64,000 bases of DNA, from contig CAJQUW010010359.1 of assembly GCA_907163375.1 (NCBI GenBank), forward strand, positions 248,001-312,000. The letters are read 5' to 3'. The number at the start of each line of letters is the position of its first letter. Within the stretch, counting starts at the first letter, position 1. This document shows, piece by piece, positions 9,837 through 17,470 of this stretch. The position numbers and the translations under genes are program-made. This DNA is from Prostheceraeus crozeri. Taxonomy: Eukaryota > Platyhelminthes > Polycladida > Euryleptidae. The notes under the pieces were generated by a model that was not told the origin of the DNA, did no database searches, and was given only the letters and a program-made list of their open reading frames with translations.

Positions 9837-9863
9837 AGCTCAAACCCTAAACATTGTTAGTTA

Positions 9864-9874
9864 CAACTTTGCAT
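9864..9874 (-). promoter_or_regulatory. ATGCAAAGTTG motif upstream of the core-capsid-protease run
   Basis: An 11-base match to the motif at 6350-6360, placed 27 bases before the core protein start. As the first gene of a closely packed minus-strand run, it is a natural place for a promoter. Confidence 0.45.
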
Positions 9875-9877
9875 GAA

Positions 9878-11098
9878 TCACTGTCGATCACTTAGATGAA
9901 AGATGTCGGCACGACGCATCCAAGAGTTCATACTTGAAGGATAACCAGTCCATTTAACAAGACACCATTCTTCACCTTGCCGTTTTTTACATCGAATGAT
10001 TTTCTCTACCAAATATGTTTCACTTTCAGTGACTACCTCAATCTCATCGCGGTAAAAGCTACCCTCAATTTCTTCATTATCGTAATCTTTCAACTTGTAG
10101 GAGGTCGGAGAGTCTTTTTGATTAATCCTTGATACTGTAAATACCTCCTCTGTCCAATTCGGAAGGTACCCTTTAGCAAAAACACTTTTCACTTTTGAGA
10201 TACGAACTTTATCACCAATTTTCACATCACTTTTCACATGAGTGCGTTTACGTTGGAATGATTCGCGCACTTTATCTACATTGTCAGCATTTACATCTAC
10301 TGGTCTGAGTCCAATAGAACGATGGATAGAGTGATTGTAGGCATGGAGTGTATCTTGTAGAACCTTTGTCTAATTTTGTGTCAAGTTGGCAGTAAAATGT
10401 CGCCACAAGCGATTTTTTAATGTGCGATTAAAACGTTCAACGAGTGCAGCTTTATAAGCACTCTTTACACTAAACAACTCAATGTCATGCCTCTCAAATA
10501 ATCTTGTCACATGCTGATTTTCAAACTCTTTTCCTTGATCACTCTGAATTCTTTTTGGAATGCGACCTTCTCGAAAAATTGTTTGGAATGCTTTTGCTAC
10601 TCCTTTCCCTTCTTTAGTTTTTAAAGGTTGAGCCCACGCATAACGCGAGAAAATATCAATGACGGTTAAAATAAAATTATTGCCCGAGTTATGTTTTGAA
10701 ATGGAGGCAACATCACACAAATCTGCTTGCCACTGTTCATCGATGTCATGAACAATATAATGGCGGGTGCGGTACTTCTTTTTCGCTTGTTTGTGGAGTG
10801 TATAGGTAGCCTGACCCTTTAACCATCGTTTCACTTGTGATTGTGGAAGACCACTCGCTTTTGATAATTTCTTGATAGATGCAAATCCTGCCGGATGTTT
10901 TACATCATAATAGATTGACTTCAAACGTTCAGTCGATGACGACTGACTCTTTTTCCTCCTTCTCATCTTTTTGTTTTCTTGCCTTTCTACATTTACAACA
11001 ACTGCAGCATTTAGCTTTAGCGGTTTTGCGATCGTGTTCACATTGCTTAGGGGTTTCATTATGAGAGCTGGCGCAGCAAGTGCAAGTGACAACGACAT
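9878..11098 (-). CDS. Integrase region with chromodomain (Polinton)
   Basis: The retroviral-type DDE integrase core is visible: WQADLCDV with the first Asp, IQSDQGKEFEN with the second, and AALVERFNRTL with the Glu. It is preceded by the Polinton N-terminal region (YYDVKHPAGFASIKKLSKAS, then YTLHK). Downstream are an SH3-like segment and a chromodomain (YLVEKIIRCKK, WCLVKWTGYP). In the family it inserts the linear element into host DNA; the chromodomain may guide it to chromatin marks. Given as one region because it is not fully intact. The start is uncertain, as the N-terminal part overlaps a Cys-rich frame. Confidence 0.9.
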
Positions 11099-11144
11099 TC
11101 ACCTCTGGCGGCTCATTACATGGCAAGCAACACATCTGCTTCAT
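10929..11144 (-). CDS. Small Cys-rich protein overlapping the integrase N-terminus
   Basis: 71 residues with about 13 Cys, including CCLPC, CTCCASSH and CCSCCKC, then a charged Lys/Glu tail. It begins one base after the stop of the preceding frame, extending the pattern of head-to-tail packing in this run, which is the main argument for it being real. It overlaps the integrase N-terminal region in another frame. A zinc-binding role is possible but not shown, and it could be a by-product of the overlap. Confidence 0.4.
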   Translation of the reverse strand: MKQMCCLPCNEPPEVNVVVTCTCCASSHNETPKQCEHDRKTAKAKCCSCCKCRKARKQKDEKEEKESVVID

Positions 11145-11145
11145 A

Positions 11146-11406
11146 TTAATAGTCTGAGAACATGTATTTCCTAGGAGGAGCTGTTTTACGTTTTCCTTTT
11201 ACTAGTTTTAGTGGTGATGTAGATCTACGTCGAGTTCTTCCTCTTGTTTGCTTAGTGAGTGTGGGAGGGGATGTAGCAGGTGACGTCTTAAACCAATTTG
11301 TTGGCATTTTCATCGCCTGAAGCATTGGAGCAGTAGCCACTGTTGAATCAAGTTCTTTCAATGTCTCATTATTTAAAGCAAATTTTGGCACATTATGCTT
11401 TTTCAA
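11146..11406 (-). CDS. Small basic Polinton protein, unknown function
   Basis: 86 residues; N-terminal KKHNVPKFALNNE, then a Ser/Thr/Pro- and Arg/Lys-rich middle (TRGRTRRRSTSPLKLVKGKRK). No family recognised. It starts three bases after the preceding gene ends and stops one base before the Cys-rich frame, so it is embedded in a run of tightly packed genes. A nucleic-acid-binding or core role would suit its composition, but that is inference. Confidence 0.5.
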   Translation of the reverse strand: MKKHNVPKFALNNETLKELDSTVATAPMLQAMKMPTNWFKTSPATSPPTLTKQTRGRTRRRSTSPLKLVKGKRKTAPPRKYMFSDY

Positions 11407-11409
11407 TAG

Positions 11410-11838
11410 TTAAAGAAAGCATGACCAACCAGGTGGAACATAGCCCTGAGGGCGCTTTCTACGTGTCGCATACTGAATCAAGTCTTCATAACGTGAAGCA
11501 TCAATCACTTTATTTTCATCTGTAATGATTTCTCCTCTATCATTTACATTGAGATGGGGTTCAATACTGTTGAAAAGAGATATGGCATGTGCGCGAGATG
11601 CTAAAGGTGTAGCAGTCGATACAGAGTCACGCATCTTATTCTTCAAGTTTTTCAATTGCTCAACAGTTTCCGATTGTAATAATACAGCACGATGTGGATC
11701 TTTGATGTGAACATTTTGCTGATAATCTATTTCTTTCCTATACATTTGATTTGCAAGAGGTTGCTTTACTTGCTGCATGGCAGTCAATTGTACATATTCA
11801 TCCTGAGGAATAACAATCATGCGAGAATAAGAACTCAT
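11410..11838 (-). CDS. Conserved-looking Polinton protein, unknown function
   Basis: 142 residues: an N-terminal MIVIPQDEYVQL segment, a likely coiled region (SETVEQLKNLKNKMRDSV), and a C-terminal motif RKRPQGYVPPGWSCFL. The start shares four bases with the ATPase stop (ATGA overlap), which suggests coupled expression. Proteins of this general form sit beside the packaging ATPase in other Polintons, but I cannot name a function. Confidence 0.55.
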   Translation of the reverse strand: MSSYSRMIVIPQDEYVQLTAMQQVKQPLANQMYRKEIDYQQNVHIKDPHRAVLLQSETVEQLKNLKNKMRDSVSTATPLASRAHAISLFNSIEPHLNVNDRGEIITDENKVIDASRYEDLIQYATRRKRPQGYVPPGWSCFL

Positions 11839-12500
11839 AGTTTGTAGATAATCATGGGAGTTTTCAAAATATCACTTCGAAATCTAAATTCTTCCGGACA
11901 CTCTTGCGTAAAGTCAATGAATAAGTAACCGTATGGTTTTTCAGTAGCTGCTTGAAAAATTTCAATTAAGGCTTTTGATCCTCTGGGTGCAACTTGTCGC
12001 GCTAAAATTTCAAATTGACTTTTATCTCGCGGATTCTTGAAAATAGCATAATAGTGTGTATTCAGGTTTCGTGTACGAGCTTCTTTTCCATCAGGAAACA
12101 AATTTTGTGTGATATAGATGATAAAACACCTTTTATGATGTGCTGCACGAGTGAACATATCTGTAACATCTTTTGAATTCTTACTTTCTTTTAATAAATC
12201 ATCCAATACAACAACATCATTAGACTGAAGTTTATCCACTGGAATAATTCCTTCATGTCGAATAAAGTTGCGACTTTGCAATTCCTGAAATAGCGACGGT
12301 TGATAAATACCATAACACCAAATCACTCGATTGATAGGTTCCTTAAACAACTCCCTTCTTTTATCCAATAAATTCAGCGTGAAAACAGTTTTACCTGCAT
12401 GAGATGGACCTGATACAGTCAGAACTTTATCACATTGAAGTCTGAAATCCATTTTATTACTTTGAGATTCAACATTTGCATAATTAACGTCTAGAGCCAA
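11835..12500 (-). CDS. FtsK/HerA-type genome packaging ATPase (Polinton)
   Basis: About 221 residues. Walker A GPSHAGKT at residues 31-38 and Walker B VVVLDDLL at residues 96-103 are intact; FIIYITQNLF may be the sensor strand and Gln. This is the A32/FtsK-HerA class used by Polintons, adenovirus-like and large DNA viruses to drive DNA into the capsid. It overlaps the end of the upstream gene by 17 bases and the next gene by four. The frame is open throughout. Confidence 0.9.
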   Translation of the reverse strand: MALDVNYANVESQSNKMDFRLQCDKVLTVSGPSHAGKTVFTLNLLDKRRELFKEPINRVIWCYGIYQPSLFQELQSRNFIRHEGIIPVDKLQSNDVVVLDDLLKESKNSKDVTDMFTRAAHHKRCFIIYITQNLFPDGKEARTRNLNTHYYAIFKNPRDKSQFEILARQVAPRGSKALIEIFQAATEKPYGYLFIDFTQECPEEFRFRSDILKTPMIIYKL

Positions 12501-12825
12501 AGATATTACCCAATAGGTTGCCCACGGCAGGAGCTATCATTGGAAGTATTGCTGAAAGGAAACCGCCCTTTTGTGTTAGAGTTTTCCTCTTTCTTTGAAG
12601 GGCGACTTTAGGATTGGAGATGAAACGCAATTTCGTAGCATATCGCTTAAGTAACTTTCGTTGTTTTGGCGCTAATTTCTTCGTCCTTAACTTCCTCACA
12701 TGAGAAATAATTTCACGGATGAATTTATCATTAGCATGTCGTATAGCATTGTATCGCTGATTTGCTTTCATTCGTCGGAGAGCTTGAATGGCTGAAGAAA
12801 ACTTTTGACTTTTACGTTTCGCCAT
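12484..12825 (-). CDS. Basic core / pX-like protein with hydrophobic C-terminus (Polinton)
   Basis: 113 residues: a long Lys/Arg-rich helix-prone stretch followed by GGFLSAILPMIAPAVGNLLG near the C-terminus. The basic half fits DNA condensation; the Gly/Ala/Leu end fits membrane activity, as in adenovirus-like core peptides. It is the first gene of a minus-strand run leading to ATPase and integrase, and a TATGCAAATG motif lies 37 bases upstream. Function is inferred from composition and position. Confidence 0.65.
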   Translation of the reverse strand: MAKRKSQKFSSAIQALRRMKANQRYNAIRHANDKFIREIISHVRKLRTKKLAPKQRKLLKRYATKLRFISNPKVALQRKRKTLTQKGGFLSAILPMIAPAVGNLLGNIFGSRR

Positions 12826-12862
12826 TTTCCGTGTTAGTCTTTGCTAAACCTATCTTTACCAC

Positions 12863-12870
12863 ATTTGCAT
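12863..12870 (-). promoter_or_regulatory. ATGCAAAT motif upstream of the ATPase-integrase run
   Basis: Minus strand ATGCAAAT, an octamer-like sequence, 37 bases before the start at 12,825. Position and core match the motifs at 4974, 6350 and 9864. Confidence 0.4.
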
Positions 12871-12875
12871 AGGTA

Positions 12876-13199
12876 CTAACTATTGCAACATAAGTGACAC
12901 TCGAAATGAGCAATGTCACAGTGGCTACATTTGCAAAGTTGAATGCAATTACGTATGAAACAGCGTTGACAAAAAGCATGCTTACATCTCTTGAAGATGC
13001 GCTTTTCATTTCCATCCTTTCGCTTACATACATCACAACACATAGTTTCACCGTTACTGATGTCTATAGCAAGTCTTTTTGAAGATATGAATTTGCTAGC
13101 CTTTTCTAAATAATAGACACATGTACAGAAGGAATATACTTCGAGAGTGAGCAGACATAGCTCGAAAACCAGTTGTGCTACAATCAAGTACCACTGCAT
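12876..13199 (-). CDS. Membrane-anchored RING-like protein (Polinton)
   Basis: About 107 residues from the ATG at 13,199. An N-terminal hydrophobic segment (WYLIVAQLVFELCLLTLEVY) should span a membrane. It is followed by a RING-like pattern: CDVC, then CKHAFCQRC, then CKCSHC. RING proteins act as E3 ubiquitin ligases, and viral ones often remove host defence proteins; the use here is inference. The start follows the upstream stop by two bases. A second RING-like protein is encoded at 14.3 kb. Confidence 0.6.
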   Translation of the reverse strand: MQWYLIVAQLVFELCLLTLEVYSFCTCVYYLEKASKFISSKRLAIDISNGETMCCDVCKRKDGNEKRIFKRCKHAFCQRCFIRNCIQLCKCSHCDIAHFECHLCCNS

Positions 13200-13201
13200 T
13201 T

Positions 13202-13612
13202 TCAATTTTTCTTTATGGAAAGTTGAATGTGAATATCTGAAATCGCTTCAATCACTAGACTGCTACCATGATGGTTAAATGCGTTAAGACGTTCAGCAAT
13301 TTTTATCATATGTCTTTTAAAAAATTCTTCGGGGTGATCTACCACTTCCATTGAATAAGAAGCAAAATGGAAAGAGCGACTTTCCACCTCTTCCTTTCCA
13401 AAATGACTAAACTTAATTTTCGCAACTAATCGCGCCATGACAATGCTATCAGAGAATGTATTCATTAACTCTAGAAATAGAGTGCTAGCATCATCGACCA
13501 CTGCTTCGATGTCGGTCTCATCTTTATGAAAATTTATCACATAATCTTGAACAGCTCCTTTTAAACTTTGCCTATGAAAATGTAATGTTCCGCAGTCGTT
13601 TGAGAAAGACAT
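13202..13612 (-). CDS. Free-standing relative of the Polinton polymerase N-terminal region
   Basis: 136 residues. The C-terminal half (FFKRHMIKIAERLNAFNHHG, then LVIEAISDIHIQLS) lines up by eye with the first residues of the polymerase frame at the left of the window (FHIQCLKSNVDKFNQRD, then LIFDGVDSAIFKIS). Polintons often have this block just before the polymerase INV-type motif. Here it is on its own. It could bind a partner of the polymerase or act in priming; this is inference. An ATGCAATGG sequence 28 bases upstream weakly resembles the shared motif. Confidence 0.55.
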   Translation of the reverse strand: MSFSNDCGTLHFHRQSLKGAVQDYVINFHKDETDIEAVVDDASTLFLELMNTFSDSIVMARLVAKIKFSHFGKEEVESRSFHFASYSMEVVDHPEEFFKRHMIKIAERLNAFNHHGSSLVIEAISDIHIQLSIKKN

Positions 13613-13887
13613 GATCGCCCTTTATCTAACCCATCCATTGCATGAAAACAACTCTTCTCATAGTAACATTTATTGAATAACGGTAACAAGCATGCATTAT
13701 AAATCAATGGTTTGAAAGAGATAAAATAGATACAGCTGATAACTATCATACAGCGAGCAATGATAACCATATAGGACTTTGGCAGTGCTGAGGTAAGGAG
13801 GAAAGAAGCATTGGTTATGAACGTAGCTACTACAACGAACAGACAAAATAGGAACACACAAATCCTTAAAACGTTTCGTGACTTCAT
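13561..13887 (-). CDS. Possible small two-helix membrane protein, overlapping both neighbours
   Basis: 108 residues with two hydrophobic segments (VLRICVFLFCLFVVVATFI and YMVIIARCMIVISCIYFI). It overlaps the exonuclease-like gene by about 190 bases and the next gene by 52, so it may be a chance frame. Small membrane proteins are common in adenovirus-like early regions, the only reason to keep it. Confidence 0.25.
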   Translation of the reverse strand: MKSRNVLRICVFLFCLFVVVATFITNASFLLTSALPKSYMVIIARCMIVISCIYFISFKPLIYNACLLPLFNKCYYEKSCFHAMDGLDKGRSCLSQTTAEHYIFIGKV

Positions 13888-14227
13888 GATAATGTTGATT
13901 CACTCTACTATCCCAAGGTGGGAGCAAAATATCATTAATGACTAGATTGGGAAATACTTTCCTCTCCTTACCAGGATTATTACAAAAGATGCGTATAACA
14001 TTGAAAGCAGCTAACCATCGTTTAAAGTCAATAAGAAGAGCACTCTCACAAGAAAAGCCATAGTCTTGCAAATATTTCAGATTAAGTCCATGAATGTGTT
14101 TTCTCGCCCATTGATCAACATTGGGATTGCAGTTGGCATGTTGATGATAGACACTGACAATCTGATATGTCCAATTGTTCATAGCAATAGCACTGAGCTC
14201 CTGTACAGGTTCACCCTCACAATCCAT
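13697..14227 (-). CDS. DnaQ-like (DEDD) exonuclease-fold protein (Polinton accessory)
   Basis: 176 residues. It starts with MDCEGEPVQELSAIAM, the position and spacing of an Exo I motif (DxE), then WARKHIHGLN, which matches the Exo II region pattern of a protein family often seen with Polintons and related invertebrate elements (typically DVEG, then KELA, then LHG). Such proteins have a 3'-5' exonuclease fold; activity here is not shown. The last third carries little recognisable similarity and overlaps a membrane-protein frame. Confidence 0.5.
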   Translation of the reverse strand: MDCEGEPVQELSAIAMNNWTYQIVSVYHQHANCNPNVDQWARKHIHGLNLKYLQDYGFSCESALLIDFKRWLAAFNVIRIFCNNPGKERKVFPNLVINDILLPPWDSRVNQHYHEVTKRFKDLCVPILSVRCSSYVHNQCFFPPYLSTAKVLYGYHCSLYDSYQLYLFYLFQTIDL

Positions 14228-14279
14228 AAAAATGATGATAGAAGCCTAAAACGGAAATTTACACATCTAAGGAAACGTT

Positions 14280-14528
14280 CTATAACATATTACAAAATGA
14301 AGAATTACATCGATGCTTTTCACGACAAAATACACAAATGATATGATGGCAGCGAAGAAGTAAAATGTATCTAATAAGACCACGTCTACGACACTCAAAG
14401 CACATAAGCGAATTGTCATAGGGTAGAGTTAGGAAAGGACTAGTAATTCTCCTTCTTTGATTTGCGTTTTGATGCAGCATTCTTCTCCGACTTGCGCTTC
14501 GTACCACTGCTGTTAAGGATTTGATCAA
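14280..14528 (-). CDS. Second RING-like small protein (Polinton accessory)
   Basis: 82 residues at most. The C-terminal half has CFEC, then LRCHHIICVFC, then CNSSFC, a compact RING-like spacing. It differs from the RING at 12.9 kb by lacking a membrane anchor and by a basic N-terminal part. The start is uncertain, because the frame overlaps the C-terminal end of the spliced gene upstream; the Met at 14,480 is another option. Confidence 0.45.
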   Translation of the reverse strand: MIKSLTAVVRSASRRRMLHQNANQRRRITSPFLTLPYDNSLMCFECRRRGLIRYILLLRCHHIICVFCREKHRCNSSFCNML

Positions 14529-15214
14529 TTATGTCGTCCACGTTGGGTGGTTTTGGAATATATAGGATGGATTCCATATGCATGGAGAGAGAGGCTATTT
14601 TATTATCCTTATGCCGACCATAATATAGCCCATTCACTTTGAAAAGGATATCCCAAGTACCTTCTCCGAGCTCGTCGCATGTGATGGGTGTTGAATGATC
14701 TCCCTCCTTCTTATAGTAAGTGCACCAATGTGATACCGGTAGGCAAATGTGATTACCATCCCAAATCTTTCTATAGGGAGTATCCTTGTCATCTCTCGCC
14801 TTCCACTCTTGAGCAAGAGGAGTAGGAATGTCCATATTTAATGTCACGTACTCCTCAATAATATCAAGTTGGTGGCGAATGTACGGACTCACGGGGATCA
14901 GTATGTAGTCCCCATACTGATTGTGCATTATCTTGACATCCGTGGAAGGGAGCATTCCCGTTTGGAGTACTACGCCATGATCGTCATAACGCAAGACTTG
15001 TTTAAATTTACGCTGTAGCGGTGTAGGATTATGTACCTTGGTTGTTTCTTCCACTGGCCTCAGTTGTAGATGATCTGATCGTAGCGAACCTTGTAACGTT
15101 TGGCCGCCATTTTGTCCTACTAGTGCAGCAGATGGAGTAGATGCCTGAAAATGGAAAAGATTGTATTAAGTTTACGTTCAAGGGAGGAGAGGGAGGAAAG
15201 TAGCGACTTACCAT
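14440..15214 (-). CDS. Spliced gene at the right end of the Polinton, function unknown
   Basis: The main exon (14,440-15,144) gives about 235 residues ending in a basic tail (KRKSEKNAASKRKSKKE) that looks like a nuclear localisation signal. Upstream is a 67-bp intron with donor ATG/GTAAGT at 15,211 and acceptor TTTTCAG/GCATC at 15,145, so exon 1 contributes only the initiator ATG (15,214-15,212). The frame is uninterrupted from that codon: M, then ASTPSAALVGQNGG. A TATA box lies about 100 bp upstream. No family recognised; its position beside the terminal repeats suggests an early or regulatory gene. Confidence 0.6.
15145..15211 (-). other. 67-bp GT-AG intron
   Basis: Donor GTAAGT directly after the ATG, acceptor CCATTTTCAG. 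The pyrimidine-rich stretch before the acceptor (CTTTTCCATTTTCAG) is good. Confidence 0.6.
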
Positions 15215-15310
15215 TTTAGTTGGATAATAGAATAGGGAACTAGAGAGAGGAAATGTGCGTCCGTCACTCGTGTGATTCAACGATGGAATGATTCTCACTG
15301 TGGAAGGCTC

Positions 15311-15322
15311 GCTATTTATATA
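15311..15322 (-). promoter_or_regulatory. TATA box of the spliced Polinton gene
   Basis: Minus-strand TATATAAATAGC, a strong TATA box, about 97 bases upstream of the ATG at 15,214. It is the clearest TATA element in the Polinton, of interest because the element encodes a TBP-like protein. Confidence 0.55.
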
Positions 15323-15369
15323 GAAATGCTTGATTCTCATTGGATGATGATCCTCATTGGACAATAACA

Positions 15370-16380
15370 TCAAGCTGATTCCAAATCTGGCCTCCGTTTA
15401 CCAATCCGAGCCTTCATTCGCCCGCTGGAGCTGTTTCTTGGGAAATTCTAACTCTCGTTTTTCGTCAATCTCCCAAAATCTTAAATGGCGTCTCACATCT
15501 AAACGAAGACAGATAGGAACAAGGCGACTCTTTCAGTGAATTTGTCTCACTCTTAGCTTTCAAACGAGCTATTGCACGACAAAATCCGTCCACTAGAAGC
15601 AAAGTTGGAAGGTCGGTGCCGGGGAGGGGGACGTCAGCGAAAATTTTTCTCTCCGATTGCTTTCAAATTCACCATACAGATGCAGAATTTCACGCTGAAT
15701 CCGAATCTGGCCTCCGTTTTCCCATCCGATCCCTCGTTTTGACGCTACAGCCCAAAACGTCCAAAATCTAACTCTGTCGTTTTTCGACAGTCTCCCAAAA
15801 TCTTAAATGGCGCCTCACATCTAAACGAAGACAGATATGAACAAGCCGTTTCTTTCACTGAATTTGTCTCACTCTTAGCTTTCAAACGAGCTATGGCACG
15901 ACAAAATCCGTCCACTAGAAGCCAAGATCGAAGCTAGCTGTCCAGAGGGGGGGGAGGTCAGTGAAATTTGATGAAAAATGTTTTGGTGACGGTCCCAGGT
16001 CGAAATTCCACACTTTGGAAAATTTTCAAAATTTTACCCATACAAAGTCACTCTGACACTTAGGATTTTTTCAGGTGAGCTAGCTCCGACCTAAAATCTT
16101 GTAACCGCTCTAACTTTTGAACGGCTGGTCCGATTGACTCGCAACAAAAAATGTTGTCGAGCAGTTTTTTCTCCTCTTTCCAATGCAACTCGAACGAACA
16201 AAATCCGTTCACTAGAACCGAAGTTAGAAGATTGCTGTCGGGGGGGGGGGAGGTCAGTGAAATTTGATGAAAAATGTTTTGGTGACGGTCCCAGGTCGAA
16301 ATTCCACACTTTGGAAAATTTTCAAAATTTTACCCATACAAAGCCACTCTGACACTTAGGATTTTTCAGGTGAGCTACGA
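15370..16380. repeat. Subterminal repeats of the Polinton (about three diverged copies)
   Basis: Copies start near 15,370, 15,690 and 16,084. Shared blocks include AATCTGGCCTCCGTTT, ATCTAAACGAAGACAGATA and CAAAATCCGTCCACTAGAAG. A 120-base block beginning GGTCAGTGAAATTTGATG is nearly identical at 15,957 and 16,251. Each copy contains a G-run followed by A(C/G)GTCAG. No gene is visible. Subterminal repeats next to the terminal inverted repeat are common in this family. Confidence 0.7.
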
Positions 16381-16545
16381 CAGTCCACCCCTCCCAACCT
16401 GGCCGGCACACCACGCCAACCTAGACACCACATCACCGCGCGCTACACGACGGTCGACCAGAGGGGGGGGACGTCAGACCCGAAACACCACGGCGGCCGA
16501 CCACGACACTCTGACGGTCCAGGGGGGGACGTCAGCGACGGCGGC
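16381..16545. repeat. GC-rich terminal segment with G-run/ACGTCAG motifs
   Basis: Two more runs of seven to eight G followed by ACGTCAG (near 16,461 and 16,519) in a GC-rich stretch ending at GCGGCCATCTTGCG. Probably the outermost part of the Polinton. Without the left end the terminal inverted repeat cannot be confirmed. Confidence 0.45.
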
Positions 16546-16589
16546 CATCTTGCGCTATCCAGAAGTGGAGTTTTACTTACTACTAGCGG

Positions 16590-16785
16590 TTTTGCTAGAG
16601 TTCATATTGAATCGATTTCAGACCCATCGCAAGTCGAATATCCTCATTCTTGCGGCGATCTCGCAATGATGCGCCAGCCAGCCATCTTATCATCCTCATG
16701 TCAGCACTCTTCATTCGTTCAATGTCGCGGCGTTTCTCAGGCCAGGTTTCGCTGCCATGCTATATGCGTCCGAGTACACAAGCGT
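16590..16785 (-). mobile_element. LINE fragment, C-terminal end of a reverse transcriptase ORF
   Basis: The minus strand reads HGSETWPEKRRDIERMK, then SADMRMIRWLAGASLRDRR and KNEDIRLAMGLKSIQYEL, the well-known C-terminal pattern of many non-LTR retrotransposons (GSETW, RMLRW, SLRDR, NEDIR). One stop interrupts the start of this stretch (before HGSETW). Only about 65 residues remain, so it is an old fragment abutting the Polinton's right end. Confidence 0.8.
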
Positions 16786-16799
16786 CAAAAACTTTTCCT

Positions 16800-17390
16800 G
16801 TGGTATTTATATTTCAAATATGAAGTTTTTGACTGTTTATAGTGAAATACATTTTCTTGAACTATCGGACTGATAAAGTTGATGACATTGTAATGCTTCA
16901 ACGAAAAAAGAAAATAGTTCGATCATTTGTCTCATAGAGTTTTCTTACATGAATACATGCATCCAAAACTCTTTATCCGATCGTGCCAGATCGTTGCTGC
17001 ATCTTCATACATCATGCATTTATCAGATATCCATGTTATCGAAAAAGTAATTGGTGTCAAAGCAGCCACATGCTTGGTGTTACTGCTGCTAAATTGCGGA
17101 AATCTGACGTCCAGTAGCTTCTGAGTAAATTGTGTTTGAAATTTGAAAAATGTCACATTGTCCGTCAGTGCGGTGCTGTGGAAATGATCATAAAGCTATC
17201 TTGACTTTGACGAATGAATGATGATGTGCAAAATATGTCATAAGAACAATGTTCAATTTTTTAAATTCTTATTTTTCTTTTTTCACAACTCAAATCAGAC
17301 AATGACATGATCTCACTATGGATCATATTATATTTGCTGCGTGTATTATGTATGCAGAAATGCATTTAAGTAATGTTGAATACGACTCGA
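16800..17390. other. No gene seen
   Basis: A+T-rich sequence. Two opposite frames at 16,927-17,156 are open on both strands over the same bases and show no family pattern. Confidence 0.5.
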
Positions 17391-17470
17391 ATATGATCGT
17401 TGATTTTTTCACCTGTGTCATTTTATTCAGTTACTTTTGAAGCATCATTGACTCTAGCTTTCTTTTTCAG

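Larger units (their letters stand above)
1..16545. mobile_element. Polinton/Maverick (adintovirus-like) element, left end outside the window
   Basis: Seen: one block of tightly packed genes encoding a protein-primed type B DNA polymerase, retroviral-type integrase with chromodomain, packaging ATPase, adenain-like cysteine protease, and major and minor capsid proteins. That set defines the Polinton/Maverick family. The polymerase frame is open from base 1, so the left terminus and its terminal inverted repeat lie outside the window. The right end is placed near 16,545 because repeat-rich, G-run-containing sequence stops there and an unrelated LINE fragment begins. Most genes keep long open frames; the element looks nearly whole with about three breaks, which argues for a fairly recent insertion. 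The exact right terminus and the target-site duplication could not be fixed. Confidence 0.93.

Noticed and set aside
10879-11174. Plus-strand frames opposite the integrase N-terminus
   Set aside because: Antisense shadows of the Cys-rich and integrase frames.
12812-13051. Hydrophobic minus-strand frame between core and RING genes
   Set aside because: It overlaps the RING-like gene in another frame, and its residues follow from the repeated GTTGCA/ACAT base pattern there.
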